Origin: an uncultured Nioella sp.
GTDB taxonomy: Bacteria; Pseudomonadota; Alphaproteobacteria; Rhodobacterales; Rhodobacteraceae
NCBI GenBank assembly: GCA_947495575.1
Contig: CANLZL010000013.1
Span: forward strand, 1 to 39,852
Direction: 5' to 3'
DNA: 39,852 nucleotides
Both the position numbers and the translations under genes were made by a program. Numbering within the stretch: position 1 is the stretch's first letter; each line of letters begins with the position of its first letter. The notes below the pieces were generated by a model, which was not told the origin of the DNA, made no database searches, and saw only the letters and a list, made by a program, of their open reading frames with translations. Below are positions 15,937 through 24,536 of this stretch, one piece after another.

Positions 15937-16818
15937 CTAGTTCTCAAGCCTCAGGAAATAATCGAAGATTTCCGGCACGTTGCCGTTGCCTAGCCCGTTA
16001 TCTACTGCGGCCTGCAAATTGCTTGATGTTCCTTCTGCAATTTCGGCACGTGTGCCAAGGTCTTCGACCATCCTGAGGAAATAGCCCAGATCCTTGTTTG
16101 CGTTGTTAATCGAGAACCCAAGGTCGCTTACGCCGTCCACTGCATAGTTCTTGCAGAAACCCATGAAGGGCGAATTCGACGGTCCGGTCGACATGATCTC
16201 GTAAAGCTGTCGACGGTCAACTCCGGCGCGGTCGGCCACGGCAAACGCTTGGCTCATAGTACAAGCGGTTGTCATACCCATGAAGTTGTTGATCAGTTTG
16301 GTCGTGTGACCAGCGCCAAGGTCGCCAAGGTAGAAAACATTTTCACCTTGCTGGTCCAAAATGGGTTTGACCTTGTCAAAGAAGACCTTTTCGCCCGCGG
16401 CCATGATGTTGAGTAATCCATCCTTGGCATGGGCCGGCGTTCGACCAAGAGGCGCGTCGACCATGCCAGCACCTTTGGCGGCCAGATCAGCACCAATTTT
16501 GCGGGTAGACGTCGGGATAGAGGTTCCGAAATCGACCAGTACCGACCCTTTCCTGATGCCGGCAAGGATCCCACTATCCCCATAAACAACCTTTTCCACC
16601 ACTTCTGAAGTGGTGAGGCATAGCATTACAATATCGCTCGCCTCCGCCAACTCTTTGGGTGACGCTGCCTCGCGCGCATTGCCACGGTCCAGGACCGCCG
16701 CCACTGCATCCTTGTCCAGGTCGATTACGATCAGCTCGAAGCCCCTCTTTTGGAGGTTCTCCACCATGTTTCCGCCCATGAGGCCGAGGCCGATAAAGCC
16801 AATGACAGGTTTTGTCAT
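15937..16818 (-). CDS. NAD(P)-dependent 3-hydroxyisobutyrate dehydrogenase-family protein
   Basis: Beta-hydroxyacid dehydrogenase of 293 residues. The N-terminal Rossmann domain has IGFIGLGLMGGNM at 6-18. The substrate loop VDAPLGRTPAHAKDG (about 120-134) has the G-R-T seen in tartronate-semialdehyde and sulfolactaldehyde reductase relatives, and the catalytic lysine stands in HTTKLINNFMG (Lys174). The C-terminal all-helical domain is complete. A strong AAAGGAG site precedes ATG 16818. It follows the GlcG-like gene closely in the TRAP operon, so it may reduce or oxidise a semialdehyde or hydroxy acid derived from the imported compound. Exact substrate unknown. Confidence 0.87.
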   Translation of the reverse strand: MTKPVIGFIGLGLMGGNMVENLQKRGFELIVIDLDKDAVAAVLDRGNAREAASPKELAEASDIVMLCLTTSEVVEKVVYGDSGILAGIRKGSVLVDFGTSIPTSTRKIGADLAAKGAGMVDAPLGRTPAHAKDGLLNIMAAGEKVFFDKVKPILDQQGENVFYLGDLGAGHTTKLINNFMGMTTACTMSQAFAVADRAGVDRRQLYEIMSTGPSNSPFMGFCKNYAVDGVSDLGFSINNANKDLGYFLRMVEDLGTRAEIAEGTSSNLQAAVDNGLGNGNVPEIFDYFLRLEN

Positions 16819-16841
16819 GCCCAGTTCTCCTTTGCGTTGTT

Positions 16842-17270
16842 CTATTTGTTTAATGTTTCGGCGAATGCCCGAAGCCCGGCCTCTGCAACTTGGCGGTCCT
16901 GAACCGGCGTTCCAGAGCTGACCCCGATACCGCCGACCACGTCGTCATCGACGAATACCGGAAGCCCGCCGCCAACGACGAGCATCCGCCCGCCAAGCGC
17001 GGTAGAAATTCCATAGACAGGGTTGCCCGGCTGGCTAGCCTCGCCAATTTCATGGGTTGGGCGCCGTGTGCCAGACGCGGTAAAGCTCTTGTCTATGGCA
17101 AGCGCGGCGCTGTGCACCTTGCTGCCGTCCATGCGCTCAAATGCCAGAAGGACCCCGCTTTCATCGGTAACGGCGATGCACATCGGCACTCCGATTTCGA
17201 CTGCTTTGGTCTGTGCGCCGGCGATCAGAACGCGGGCGTCGGCCAGATCCAGCCTTTTGATGCTCAGCAT
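16842..17270 (-). CDS. GlcG/HbpS-family protein
   Basis: A small protein of 142 residues of the GlcG/HbpS (heme-degrading-domain-like) family. It shows IAVTDESGVLLAFERMDG, a TRRPTHEIG stretch, YGISTALGGRMLVVGGGLPVF and VVGGIGVSSGTPVQDRQVAEAGL, the glycine-rich close typical of the family. Members often accompany glycolate, propanediol and other small-acid catabolic genes, but the biochemical role is not settled. It lies between dctM and the dehydrogenase with short gaps, so it is probably cotranscribed. No signal peptide is seen. Confidence 0.85.
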   Translation of the reverse strand: MLSIKRLDLADARVLIAGAQTKAVEIGVPMCIAVTDESGVLLAFERMDGSKVHSAALAIDKSFTASGTRRPTHEIGEASQPGNPVYGISTALGGRMLVVGGGLPVFVDDDVVGGIGVSSGTPVQDRQVAEAGLRAFAETLNK

Positions 17271-17363
17271 GGCTCGTTCCTTTTCTTCGGTGATCCGCGT
17301 TGCGTTTTGGCTTGCGTTTTCGGTGGTAGCGACAGCAAGCCGGGACCAAATTTCTGTCAGCCG

Positions 17364-18647
17364 TCAGTTGCCGATCAATCCTGGCAGCGTGAGTGAAATG
17401 GCTGGGACAAACGTTATCAGCATCAGCGCGACAAAGATGGCGGTATAGAAAGGCCAGATCGTGCGAACGGCTTTTTCCATGGGCAGTTTTCCGACAGCGC
17501 ATCCGACAAAGAGGCAAGACCCAACTGGTGGCGTGCACAGGCCAAGGCCCAGATTGACCAACAGGATCATTCCAAACTGCAAGGGGTCGATGCCCAGGCT
17601 ATGCATGACCGGCAAGAAGATCGGCGTGCAGATCAGGATGAGCGCTGCCATGTCCATAATCATGCCCAAGAGCAGCAGAACCGCATTGATCATCAACAGG
17701 ATCAGGATCGGATTTTCGGTTATTCCGGTCAGCAGGTTCACCGTCAGGGTCGGCACCCGATAATAGGTCAGCATATAAGCGAATGCTGCTGCACAGGCGA
17801 TCAGGATCATAACCATCGAGGTAGTTCTGACGGCAGATACCACAGCAATCTTGAAGTTTTCCCAAGTGATGGCGCGGTAAACCAACAGTGTCACGACAAA
17901 GGCATAGAGGGCTCCAAAGGCACCGGACTCTGTCACGGTGAAAACACCTGACAGGACGCCACCGACGATGATCACGGCGGTCAGTAGGCCTGGGATGGCG
18001 CCAAAAAACGCCATGGCAAGCGCGGTCCATCCTGGGAATTTTTCGGCCTGATAGCCGCGTTTTACAGCAACCAGATAGGCCGCAGCGGCCAAGCAAAGGC
18101 ACATCAGGACGCCAGGCACCACGCCTGCCATGAAGAGCTGCGAAATTGAAATCCCACCGCCCGCAGCGATCGAGAAAATGATCATGTTATGGCTTGGCGG
18201 AATGATGATCCCGGCAATGGACGAGGTTACGGTGACGTTCACCGCATAGTCGGCGTCATAGCCCTTGTCCTTCATCACAGGCACGAGGATCGAACCAAGT
18301 GCGGATATATCGGCAATGGCCGAGCCCGAGATGCCGCCAAAGAGCATTGACGAGAGCACATTCACGATGCCCAGGCCACCGCGAACGGCCCCTACGGCCG
18401 CCGAAGCGAAGCGCACCAGTCTGACGGCGATCCCCCCGTGAAACATCAGCTCGCCTGCGAATATGAAGAACGGAATGGCCAGCAGCGAAAACACGTTGAT
18501 GCCGGAAATGATCCGCTGGAAACCAACCATCATTGGCAGACCTTCGTACCAGAAGGCGGCAACGGCAGACATGCCGAGCGCGAAGGCGACAGGCGTGCCG
18601 ATGACGACACACAGGGCAAACAGCCCAAGAAGCACAAGAATTCCCAT
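17364..18647 (-). CDS. dctM: TRAP transporter large permease, DctM family
   Basis: Large integral membrane subunit of a TRAP transporter, 427 residues with about 12 hydrophobic helices. Family features include IPFFIFAGELMFHGGIAVRLV, GGISGSAIADISALGSILVP, then IIPPSHNMIIFSIAAGG, and the late LGLGLCTPPVGSCLFVGCAVG. It uses a sodium gradient to move the acid delivered by DctP. The start is 10 bases after the dctQ stop. The pattern SGSAIAD and IPPSHNM is closest to the carboxylate/uronate-type TRAP permeases. The ligand is suggested only by the uronate genes next door. Confidence 0.93.
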   Translation of the reverse strand: MGILVLLGLFALCVVIGTPVAFALGMSAVAAFWYEGLPMMVGFQRIISGINVFSLLAIPFFIFAGELMFHGGIAVRLVRFASAAVGAVRGGLGIVNVLSSMLFGGISGSAIADISALGSILVPVMKDKGYDADYAVNVTVTSSIAGIIIPPSHNMIIFSIAAGGGISISQLFMAGVVPGVLMCLCLAAAAYLVAVKRGYQAEKFPGWTALAMAFFGAIPGLLTAVIIVGGVLSGVFTVTESGAFGALYAFVVTLLVYRAITWENFKIAVVSAVRTTSMVMILIACAAAFAYMLTYYRVPTLTVNLLTGITENPILILLMINAVLLLLGMIMDMAALILICTPIFLPVMHSLGIDPLQFGMILLVNLGLGLCTPPVGSCLFVGCAVGKLPMEKAVRTIWPFYTAIFVALMLITFVPAISLTLPGLIGN

Positions 18648-18657
18648 GAGCCTGCCT

Positions 18658-19185
18658 CTATTCTATACTATCGGTGCGGTCGTCCCGCCCGAGGATTTGT
18701 CGGGCAAGATGCCCAAGAGAGAACAACAGAACGAGTCCACCGCAAATCGTCAGAGGCAGCGATCTCAGTCCCTCTGGCCACTGGATCAGCGGGATCAAAG
18801 TGTTCCATTTGAATATCGTTAGTGCTGCGCCATACCACAGCATCAGACCACCAAACGCAGCCATACTTAGGTCGGTCAGGATCACCATTACGGTACGTAC
18901 TTTGCGGGGAGCCATGCTGCGAAAGACAGCAACGGCAAGGTGAGTGTTTTCTTGCACACCGACGGCTGCGCCCAAAAAAGCGATAACCATCACCAGCAAC
19001 AATGACGACGGATCAACCCATGTCGGTGTGTCGTTGAGCACGTAGCGCCCAAAGACTTGGTATCCCATCAGCACTGTCATCAAGACAAGAGCTACACCCG
19101 TTACGATCTTGCAAACCAAGACGATCAGGCCAAACGCCTTGTCTATCACGGTCAGGCCTAGAGGGTCTTTTGTCTCGTCGCCCAT
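18658..19185 (-). CDS. dctQ: TRAP transporter small permease, DctQ family
   Basis: Small membrane subunit of 175 residues with four hydrophobic helices. The family pattern YQVFGRYVLNDTPTWVDPSSLLLVMVIAFLGAAVG lies across helices 2 and the following loop (the position of the usual W-x-E motif is W-V-D here). AVGVQENTHLAV follows. It starts at ATG 19185 with GGGGAGAAG upstream, and lies between the hairpin that follows dctP and dctM. It bridges the binding protein and DctM in the inner membrane. Confidence 0.9.
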   Translation of the reverse strand: MGDETKDPLGLTVIDKAFGLIVLVCKIVTGVALVLMTVLMGYQVFGRYVLNDTPTWVDPSSLLLVMVIAFLGAAVGVQENTHLAVAVFRSMAPRKVRTVMVILTDLSMAAFGGLMLWYGAALTIFKWNTLIPLIQWPEGLRSLPLTICGGLVLLFSLGHLARQILGRDDRTDSIE

Positions 19186-19203
19186 TCATCTTCTCCCCAA
19201 ATA

Positions 19204-19226
19204 GGCGCCCGGAGTTGCCGGGCGCC
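19204..19226 (-). terminator. Hairpin between dctP and dctQ
   Basis: A perfect 9-base-pair stem (GGCGCCCGG / CCGGGCGCC) with a 5-base loop lies between the dctP stop and dctQ. On the transcript strand it is followed by TATTTG, not a full T tract. It therefore more likely stabilises the dctP message or only partly terminates, as at the other two binding-protein genes in the window. Confidence 0.65.
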
Positions 19227-19245
19227 CAAACTGGTTAATTGGACC

Positions 19246-20229
19246 TTACTCGGTCGATTGTGCGATCTCGACAAGCTCACGCATGTCGGGGTTCGCCGCG
19301 AGATACTCTTCGTAAACGGGTGCCATAGCGTCTTGGAACGGTGCTTTGTCAGCAATTTCGTTCACCACAACGCCGGCTTCCTCAACTGTTGCCCGCGCTT
19401 CGGCGGTCGCAATGGCCCAGAGTTCACGCTGATAGAGAGCGGCTTCTTCTGCAGCCATTCTAACGGAGTCCTGCAATTCTGCAGAAAGTCCGTTGAACAC
19501 GTTGGTGTTCACACAGATACATTCAGGAATAATCAGGTGCTCAGACAAAGAATAATAGCCGGCCACTTCGTAGTGGGACACGTTGAGGAAGGACGGGAAG
19601 TTGTTTTCCGCGCCGTCCACGACACCGGTACTTAGCGACTGGTAAACCTCTGCAAACGCCATCGGAGTGCCGTTGCCGCCCATGGCGTCAACCATCCCGG
19701 TGAAGAGGTCGTTGTTCATCACGCGGATCCGCATGCCTGCAACGTCATCGGGCGAGTTAATTGGGCCGGTGTTGTTGTAGAACGAGCGCGCACCGGCATC
19801 GAACCATGCGATCGGCAGGATGCCTTGATCGCCCATGCCTGCCGCCAAAATCTCACCTGCTTCACCTTCAAGAACCCGGAACATGTGTGGCACGTCGCGG
19901 AAAATGAAGGGAAGAGAAACAAGGTTGGCTTCCTGCACCAGCGGGCCGATCGGGCCGAGGTTGAAGTTGCCTACGTCGATTGCGCCAAGCTGCACCTGTT
20001 CCAGTGCGTCGGGCTGACTGCCCAGAACACCACCGTGGAAAACGTCGATCGTGACTTCGCCGCCGGTGTATTCTGCGACCAGCTCTGCAAAGCGGTCCAT
20101 TGCAGCGGTGTTTGGATGTCCGTCGCTATGGATGTTCCACGCCCGCCAGTCGTCTGCTACCGCAGCTGTGCCAATAAGGGTTAGAGCGGTTGTCGCCCCA
20201 ATGAGGGTTGCGCTTATTTTTTGATACAT
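19246..20229 (-). CDS. dctP: TRAP transporter solute-binding protein, DctP family
   Basis: Periplasmic binding protein of 327 residues. The signal peptide is MYQKISATLIGATTALTLIG with an AVA-DD cleavage site near residue 25. The mature part has ALEQVQLGAIDVGNF, the ligand-arginine segment VAGMRIRVMNN, EVYQSLSTGVVDGAENNFPSF and a long C-terminal helix, all DctP-like. The start is ATG 20229 behind GGGAGG. It is the first gene of the TRAP operon, about 200 bases downstream of a promoter that carries a GntR-type operator. An acidic sugar or uronate ligand is inferred from that shared operator. Confidence 0.93.
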   Translation of the reverse strand: MYQKISATLIGATTALTLIGTAAVADDWRAWNIHSDGHPNTAAMDRFAELVAEYTGGEVTIDVFHGGVLGSQPDALEQVQLGAIDVGNFNLGPIGPLVQEANLVSLPFIFRDVPHMFRVLEGEAGEILAAGMGDQGILPIAWFDAGARSFYNNTGPINSPDDVAGMRIRVMNNDLFTGMVDAMGGNGTPMAFAEVYQSLSTGVVDGAENNFPSFLNVSHYEVAGYYSLSEHLIIPECICVNTNVFNGLSAELQDSVRMAAEEAALYQRELWAIATAEARATVEEAGVVVNEIADKAPFQDAMAPVYEEYLAANPDMRELVEIAQSTE

Positions 20230-20433
20230 GATGTCCTCCCAGTGAATTTTTGGGGCCAGCCAGAATGCCGCCCCCAAAACGATTTGCCTTCAGTCCACGA
20301 TCTGATCCGGTCGATATGCTCGAGCACGGCCGGACGCGTGTCTTCGTGACGCCTAGTCTCCTCAATCCTCTGTGCATGGTACGCCTCAAATCTTCTGAAG
20401 CGACCACAGATTCTGACATTGGCCTCCTGGGTG

Positions 20434-20463
20434 AGTAGAAGCCTAGTATCCCAGTTCTGTCAA
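20434..20463 (-). promoter_or_regulatory. dctP promoter with embedded GntR operator
   Basis: Reading leftward, TTGACA (20458-20463) is separated by 18 bases from TCTACT (20434-20439). The spacer holds CCTAGTATCCCAGT on the plus strand (20442-20455), which matches the two sites at 24537 and 24557. An operator in the promoter spacer implies repression by steric hindrance. The rest of 20230-20727 (leader and the space after kduD) shows no convincing gene. Confidence 0.65.
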
Positions 20464-20727
20464 GAAAGAATTTTTGTCCTTTCTTTCCGACCGCGGTCTT
20501 TTAGGGTCAGTGAATTGCACCCGGCATGCGCCAACGATGGTGTTTCATTGCGTGATGCCAGTCCGGCACTACCGATAATGACGCGCAAAAAAGCCGGGCC
20601 AGAACGGGTTTGCGGGTGCTTCTCTTCCAAAAAATCGGAAGGCACAGATCTGGTCGAAAAACGGGCTACAGTGGCAAATTCATTAGAGAAAACGGCGCCG
20701 CGACGAGTGGCCGATACGCATACTTGC

Positions 20728-21483
20728 CTATCGACCCAGCCACCCACCATCAACGGGTAAGGTGATGCCAGTGACATACCGTGCAGCAGGCGATGCCAGA
20801 TAGGTCACCGCGCCCGCGATATCGTCAGGCTGTGCCCATCGCCCAAGTGGAATACGGTCTAAGATCGCCTTGTTTCTCTCAGAATCCGCCCGCAAAGCCT
20901 CAGTATTGTTGCTCACGACATAGCCAGGGGCGACGGCATTCACAGTGATTCCGTTGCAGGACCATTCGTTCGACAACGACTTTGTCAGGCCCGCAACACC
21001 GCTTTTGGATGCCGTGTAGGACGGCACCCTGATGCCGCCCTGAAAAGACAAGAGTGAGGCAATGTTTACGATGCTACCGCCCTGTTGCGCCTGAAACCGC
21101 GCCTCGGCGAATGCCTGACTGAGAAAGAAAACAACCTTGAGGTTGATATTCACGACGGCGTCCCAATCCTCTTCCGAAAACACGAGGCTATCCGCTCGAC
21201 GGATGATACCAGCATTATTGACCAGCGTATCGATAGGGCCGAATTGGTCCAAGGCGCTGGAAAACGCATCTTGGGCGCCCGCAACGGTGGCAAGGTCTGC
21301 CTGGATGGCATCGGCTTTTCCACCGACATCGGCCACTTTTGACAGAGTTTCATCCATCTTTGATCGACCCACCGCAATCACATGAGCGCCATGACGCGCA
21401 AGATCCACTGCAATCGCTTGACCGATCCCTGTGTTCGCACCTGTTACAAAGGCGCGTGTCCCATCCAAGGAAAATCTGTTCAA
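20728..21483 (-). CDS. kduD: 2-dehydro-3-deoxy-D-gluconate 5-dehydrogenase (KduD, SDR)
   Basis: Short-chain dehydrogenase of 251 residues that reduces 2,5-diketo-3-deoxygluconate to 2-keto-3-deoxygluconate. It shows the cofactor loop TGANTGIGQAIA (14-25), VNNAG at 88-92, the catalytic Ser143, Tyr156 and Lys160 (IASLLSFQGG, YTASK), and the KduD-like substrate region GIRVPSYTASKSGVAGLTKSLSNEW. It ends GITLPVDGGWLGR. It overlaps the kduI stop by an ATGA junction, so both are translated together and act in sequence. Of the two SDRs in the window this is the one with clear KduD character. Confidence 0.93.
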   Translation of the reverse strand: MNRFSLDGTRAFVTGANTGIGQAIAVDLARHGAHVIAVGRSKMDETLSKVADVGGKADAIQADLATVAGAQDAFSSALDQFGPIDTLVNNAGIIRRADSLVFSEEDWDAVVNINLKVVFFLSQAFAEARFQAQQGGSIVNIASLLSFQGGIRVPSYTASKSGVAGLTKSLSNEWSCNGITVNAVAPGYVVSNNTEALRADSERNKAILDRIPLGRWAQPDDIAGAVTYLASPAARYVTGITLPVDGGWLGR

Positions 21484-22307
21484 CGGAGGTCCTCCATCGC
21501 CACCATATCGACATCCGTATAGTCAACATTGTCGCCTGCCATCGCCCAGATGAAGCTGTAGGCCGAGGTCCCTGCCCCGCAATGGATGGACCAGGGCGGC
21601 GAAAGCACAGCCTGTTCATTACGAAGGATCATATGGCGGGTTTCGTCCGGCTCGCCCATCAGATGCACGACATTCTGCCCTTCTGGCACGTCGATATAGA
21701 GATAAGCCTCGCACCGGCGTTCGTGGTAATGCGCCGGCATTGTGTTCCAGACCGAGCCCGTGCCGAGTTTGGTCATTCCCATGACGATCTGACAGCTTTC
21801 CATCACAGCCGGATGGACGAACTGGTAGATAACCCTCTCATTAGACGTGTCACGCCCGCCCAAAGCAACCTGAGCTGCGTCCTCAATCGTCACCAAACGC
21901 GCAGGGATTTCGCGATGCGCTGGTGCGGAGATAATATAGAAATGAGCATCCGTGCCGCTCAGCGTTACCGGGCCGGATCCCATGCCAAGATATAGCATGT
22001 CGCACCGCCCCATTTCATAGGTAACGCCCTTCGCCTCCACTGTGCCGGATGTGCCAAGATTGACCAAAACCGCCTCACGGCGATCCAGCCAGGACGGCGT
22101 GCCGGTTTGGTCGACATCGTCAATGGTCAAAGGCCCGGTCTTGGGTGTGGCTCCGCCCACGATCATCCGATCATATTGGGTGTAGGTCAGACAAACTTCG
22201 TCGTCTTTGAACAGGTCATCAATCAGGAACTCGGCGCGTAGTTCGCCTGTGTCCATGGTCTTGGCGTGGCGCGGGTCGATTGCCCGGCGTAAGTTGGTTT
22301 TCAGCAT
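21480..22307 (-). CDS. kduI: 5-dehydro-4-deoxy-D-glucuronate isomerase (KduI)
   Basis: Cupin-fold zinc isomerase of 275 residues that converts 5-keto-4-deoxyuronate to 2,5-diketo-3-deoxygluconate. Metal-site blocks are present: IYQFVHPAVMESCQIVMG, TMPAHYHERRCEAYLY and PPWSIHCGAGTSAYSFIWAM. YTQYDRMIVGGATP and RREAVLVNLGTSG near the N-terminal third are also family-typical. The start is ATG 22307 behind GGAGA; further upstream codons overlap the MATE gene and are not homologous. It stands between the MATE gene and kduD. It points to breakdown of unsaturated uronates of pectin, glycosaminoglycan or a similar polymer. Confidence 0.94.
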   Translation of the reverse strand: MLKTNLRRAIDPRHAKTMDTGELRAEFLIDDLFKDDEVCLTYTQYDRMIVGGATPKTGPLTIDDVDQTGTPSWLDRREAVLVNLGTSGTVEAKGVTYEMGRCDMLYLGMGSGPVTLSGTDAHFYIISAPAHREIPARLVTIEDAAQVALGGRDTSNERVIYQFVHPAVMESCQIVMGMTKLGTGSVWNTMPAHYHERRCEAYLYIDVPEGQNVVHLMGEPDETRHMILRNEQAVLSPPWSIHCGAGTSAYSFIWAMAGDNVDYTDVDMVAMEDLR

Positions 22308-22347
22308 CTTTATCTCCGCGGACGCTTGGATGAATTGGTGGCGATTT

Positions 22348-23721
22348 TCACATCGCCACATCGGATCGCTTCCAATCTCCGCGCAAAAGACGGTGATGGA
22401 AGACGGGAAATTTCAGGAATTCTTCCCAAAGCATGAGCGATAAAACCCATGCGGGAGGAACGTCAAAGTACAGAACCGCTATCGCAGTCGCAGGCACCCG
22501 AAAGAGCCATTGGGACCAGACAAAGATATGCATGACATAGACTGTGTCGCCGCTGGCCCGTAACGTGTTTCCACAGATCGCGTTGGATTGCTTTGGAAAG
22601 GGCAGAATTAGCAGGATCAAGGCGAAGCTCATCAGAACCGAACGCGTTTCCGGCCCCAGTGACGGGTAGAGCAATCCCGGCGTTAGGCAGATAAGCATAT
22701 ACACCAATGCGACCAGCGTGGCCGCAACGAATGCAGCGCGCCAAGATGCGCTTAAGAAGCGGTCGAGGTCGGCCTCGCTTCGCTTTTCCCCCAGGAGTTG
22801 CGCCACCAGGATGCCCGTAGCCTGTGCCCACTGCATTCCTATTGTACCCGCGACCATGACCCAAGGCATGATCAAGGTCATTGCGGCAAACGCGGCGAGG
22901 TTCATTTGCGAATAGATCAACATGCTGACGCGCGACGCGAAATTTGCACTGACAAATGTGACTGCAATTGGCCATGAGAAATTCACATGGCGAAGTAGGG
23001 TTTTTTGGAACGTACCGTTGCGCCAGCCCTGAACATAGCGCAACTGACCATCCGTCCGGTGCAACTGAACTGTCAAAAAGGCAGCCTGAATCAAGATGGC
23101 AAGTGCACTGCCCATAGCGGCGCCTGCGATACCGAAAGCCGGGCCCCCCCAAAGCCCGTGGATCAGAACGACGCTTGCCAGAATATTCAAAGGGACAGAC
23201 AGGCAATAGCCATAGAGCGGCAGCTTGGTCTGCCCGCACCCGTTGAAATGGCTTGCCAGGTTTTGCCCAACTGCCTCTGCCATGATGACAATCGAAAAAA
23301 TTGACAGATATGCCCAGGCCTGCGCCGCCACTGTCGGGTTTGGCGCTAAAGCCGTCGTCAGGAATTTGCCGAAAGTTGCAATGGCCACCACGCCAGCAAT
23401 TCCGATGAACAGGCCGATCGCCAGGCCGGATGCCAGAACGGACTTCCTGAAAACGGGGTCCTTGGTGCCGAACGCCTGCGCGGTGCGAATTTGAAGGGCA
23501 CTGGAAAATGCGAAAACTACGCCTGAGAAGAAACCACCTAGAGCTGCGGCCAACCCCATCGCGGCAAGCGAAGATTCTCCCAATGGTGACACCAGCCAAC
23601 CGTCAATGACGACCGTTCCATGTAGGAAGATCGCTTTGAGCGTCATTGGCCATGCCAGCAGAAAGACCTGCTTTGCCCCCGGGACAGGCTTTGGCTCTGT
23701 GTGTTCAGTGAGTGTGGTCAT
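22348..23721 (-). CDS. MATE-family efflux transporter
   Basis: A polytopic membrane protein of 457 residues with about 12 hydrophobic helices in two similar halves, as in MATE proteins. FLLAWPMTLKAIFLHGTVVIDGWLVSPLGESSLAAMGLA opens the first half, and FSWPIAVTFVSANFASRVSMLIYSQMN opens the second. IGMQWAQATGILVAQLLGEKR is also family-like. ATG 23721 is taken as start; a GTG at 23748 is possible, and neither has a strong ribosome binding site. It lies in the gntR-MATE-kduI-kduD operon, only 40 bases from kduI. MATE proteins are not standard members of uronate pathways, so it may export a reactive intermediate or a by-product. That is inference only. Confidence 0.85.
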   Translation of the reverse strand: MTTLTEHTEPKPVPGAKQVFLLAWPMTLKAIFLHGTVVIDGWLVSPLGESSLAAMGLAAALGGFFSGVVFAFSSALQIRTAQAFGTKDPVFRKSVLASGLAIGLFIGIAGVVAIATFGKFLTTALAPNPTVAAQAWAYLSIFSIVIMAEAVGQNLASHFNGCGQTKLPLYGYCLSVPLNILASVVLIHGLWGGPAFGIAGAAMGSALAILIQAAFLTVQLHRTDGQLRYVQGWRNGTFQKTLLRHVNFSWPIAVTFVSANFASRVSMLIYSQMNLAAFAAMTLIMPWVMVAGTIGMQWAQATGILVAQLLGEKRSEADLDRFLSASWRAAFVAATLVALVYMLICLTPGLLYPSLGPETRSVLMSFALILLILPFPKQSNAICGNTLRASGDTVYVMHIFVWSQWLFRVPATAIAVLYFDVPPAWVLSLMLWEEFLKFPVFHHRLLRGDWKRSDVAM

Positions 23722-23781
23722 GGACCGCTTTCCGCGCTTTCGCTTCACTTGACGGTCAAACCACTTGCGGTCCGATCAAAA

Positions 23782-24474
23782 TCAGGCGTCAGCTCGTTCA
23801 AAGTAGTTCGCGTTTGTCTCTGATATTCGCTTGATGGTCTCATCAAGCCGAGAAAGATGAATAACCCCGGCATCGACCGCCGCCTCACCTCGGTGCGCTT
23901 TGATCGCATCCGCTATCGCTTGGTGATCAGCAACGAGTACTGGCATGCGCTGTTCTTTTTCTAGGCCAAGCATGCAAAGGCGGTCGACTTTGGATTTTTC
24001 TGAGAGGATCACTTCGAAGGCGTAGTCTGCCTTGGCGATCGCGCATAGAATCTTGTGAAACTCATAGTCGAGTCTGCCAAACAGCTCTGAATCACTGTTC
24101 TTTATGGCCGCGTCCTGCTCTGCCAATGCCGCATCCAACTGGGCCTTTCCAGCTGCGTCACAGTATTCCGCTGCACGGCGCAACACTTCTTTCTCGATTG
24201 CCGCACGCACGAAACGCGCCTTTTCGATCTGACGCATGGAAAAGCGGCGAACTTCCGTTGCGCGTTGCGGGCGGATCAGAAGAAGATCCTGGTTCGCCAA
24301 ACGGCTGAAGGCATCCCTTACCGGCTGCCGGGAGACTCCAAATTGCGCTGCGATTTCCGCCTCAGAGATACGGTCGCCCGGCTTTAGCTGAAGCGTCAAA
24401 ATCTGCTCATGCAGATGGTCAAATACATCGTCGACACTGGTGCGCCGTTCGCTCAGGGCTGTTGTTTGCGGCAT
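23782..24474 (-). CDS. GntR-family (FCD) regulator of the uronate locus
   Basis: A 230-residue regulator with an N-terminal winged helix (EAEIAAQFGVSRQPVRDAFSRLANQDLLLIRP, about 45-76) and an FCD effector domain. The FCD metal-site residues are visible in DYEFHKIL, the DHQAIADAI helix and a late HLSRLDETI. The start is ATG 24474 with AAAGGAG seven bases upstream. It is divergent from the ABC operon and heads the leftward MATE-kduI-kduD genes. Two CTAGTATNCCAG sites lie between it and the ABC operon, and one lies in the dctP promoter. The consensus resembles the palindromic TGGTATACCA sites of UxuR/ExuR-type GntR proteins. A uronate or ketodeoxygluconate inducer is inferred. Confidence 0.9.
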   Translation of the reverse strand: MPQTTALSERRTSVDDVFDHLHEQILTLQLKPGDRISEAEIAAQFGVSRQPVRDAFSRLANQDLLLIRPQRATEVRRFSMRQIEKARFVRAAIEKEVLRRAAEYCDAAGKAQLDAALAEQDAAIKNSDSELFGRLDYEFHKILCAIAKADYAFEVILSEKSKVDRLCMLGLEKEQRMPVLVADHQAIADAIKAHRGEAAVDAGVIHLSRLDETIKRISETNANYFERADA

Positions 24475-24536
24475 TGGGTGCTCCTTTTGAGCCATTCAAT
24501 ACAGGAAGCCTAGCAGCAATCCAACCATCAATCCAG

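Noticed and set aside
20126-20419. 97-codon frame with an AGGAGG site in the dctP leader
   Set aside because: The site is only three bases from the ATG and almost at the predicted transcript start. The frame overlaps dctP, and the composition (Arg- and Gly-rich) is not convincing.
22463-23599. Second long minus-strand frame of 378 codons
   Set aside because: It overlaps the MATE gene in a different frame; rich in Arg, Cys and His with no hydrophobic pattern, typical of a shadow frame.
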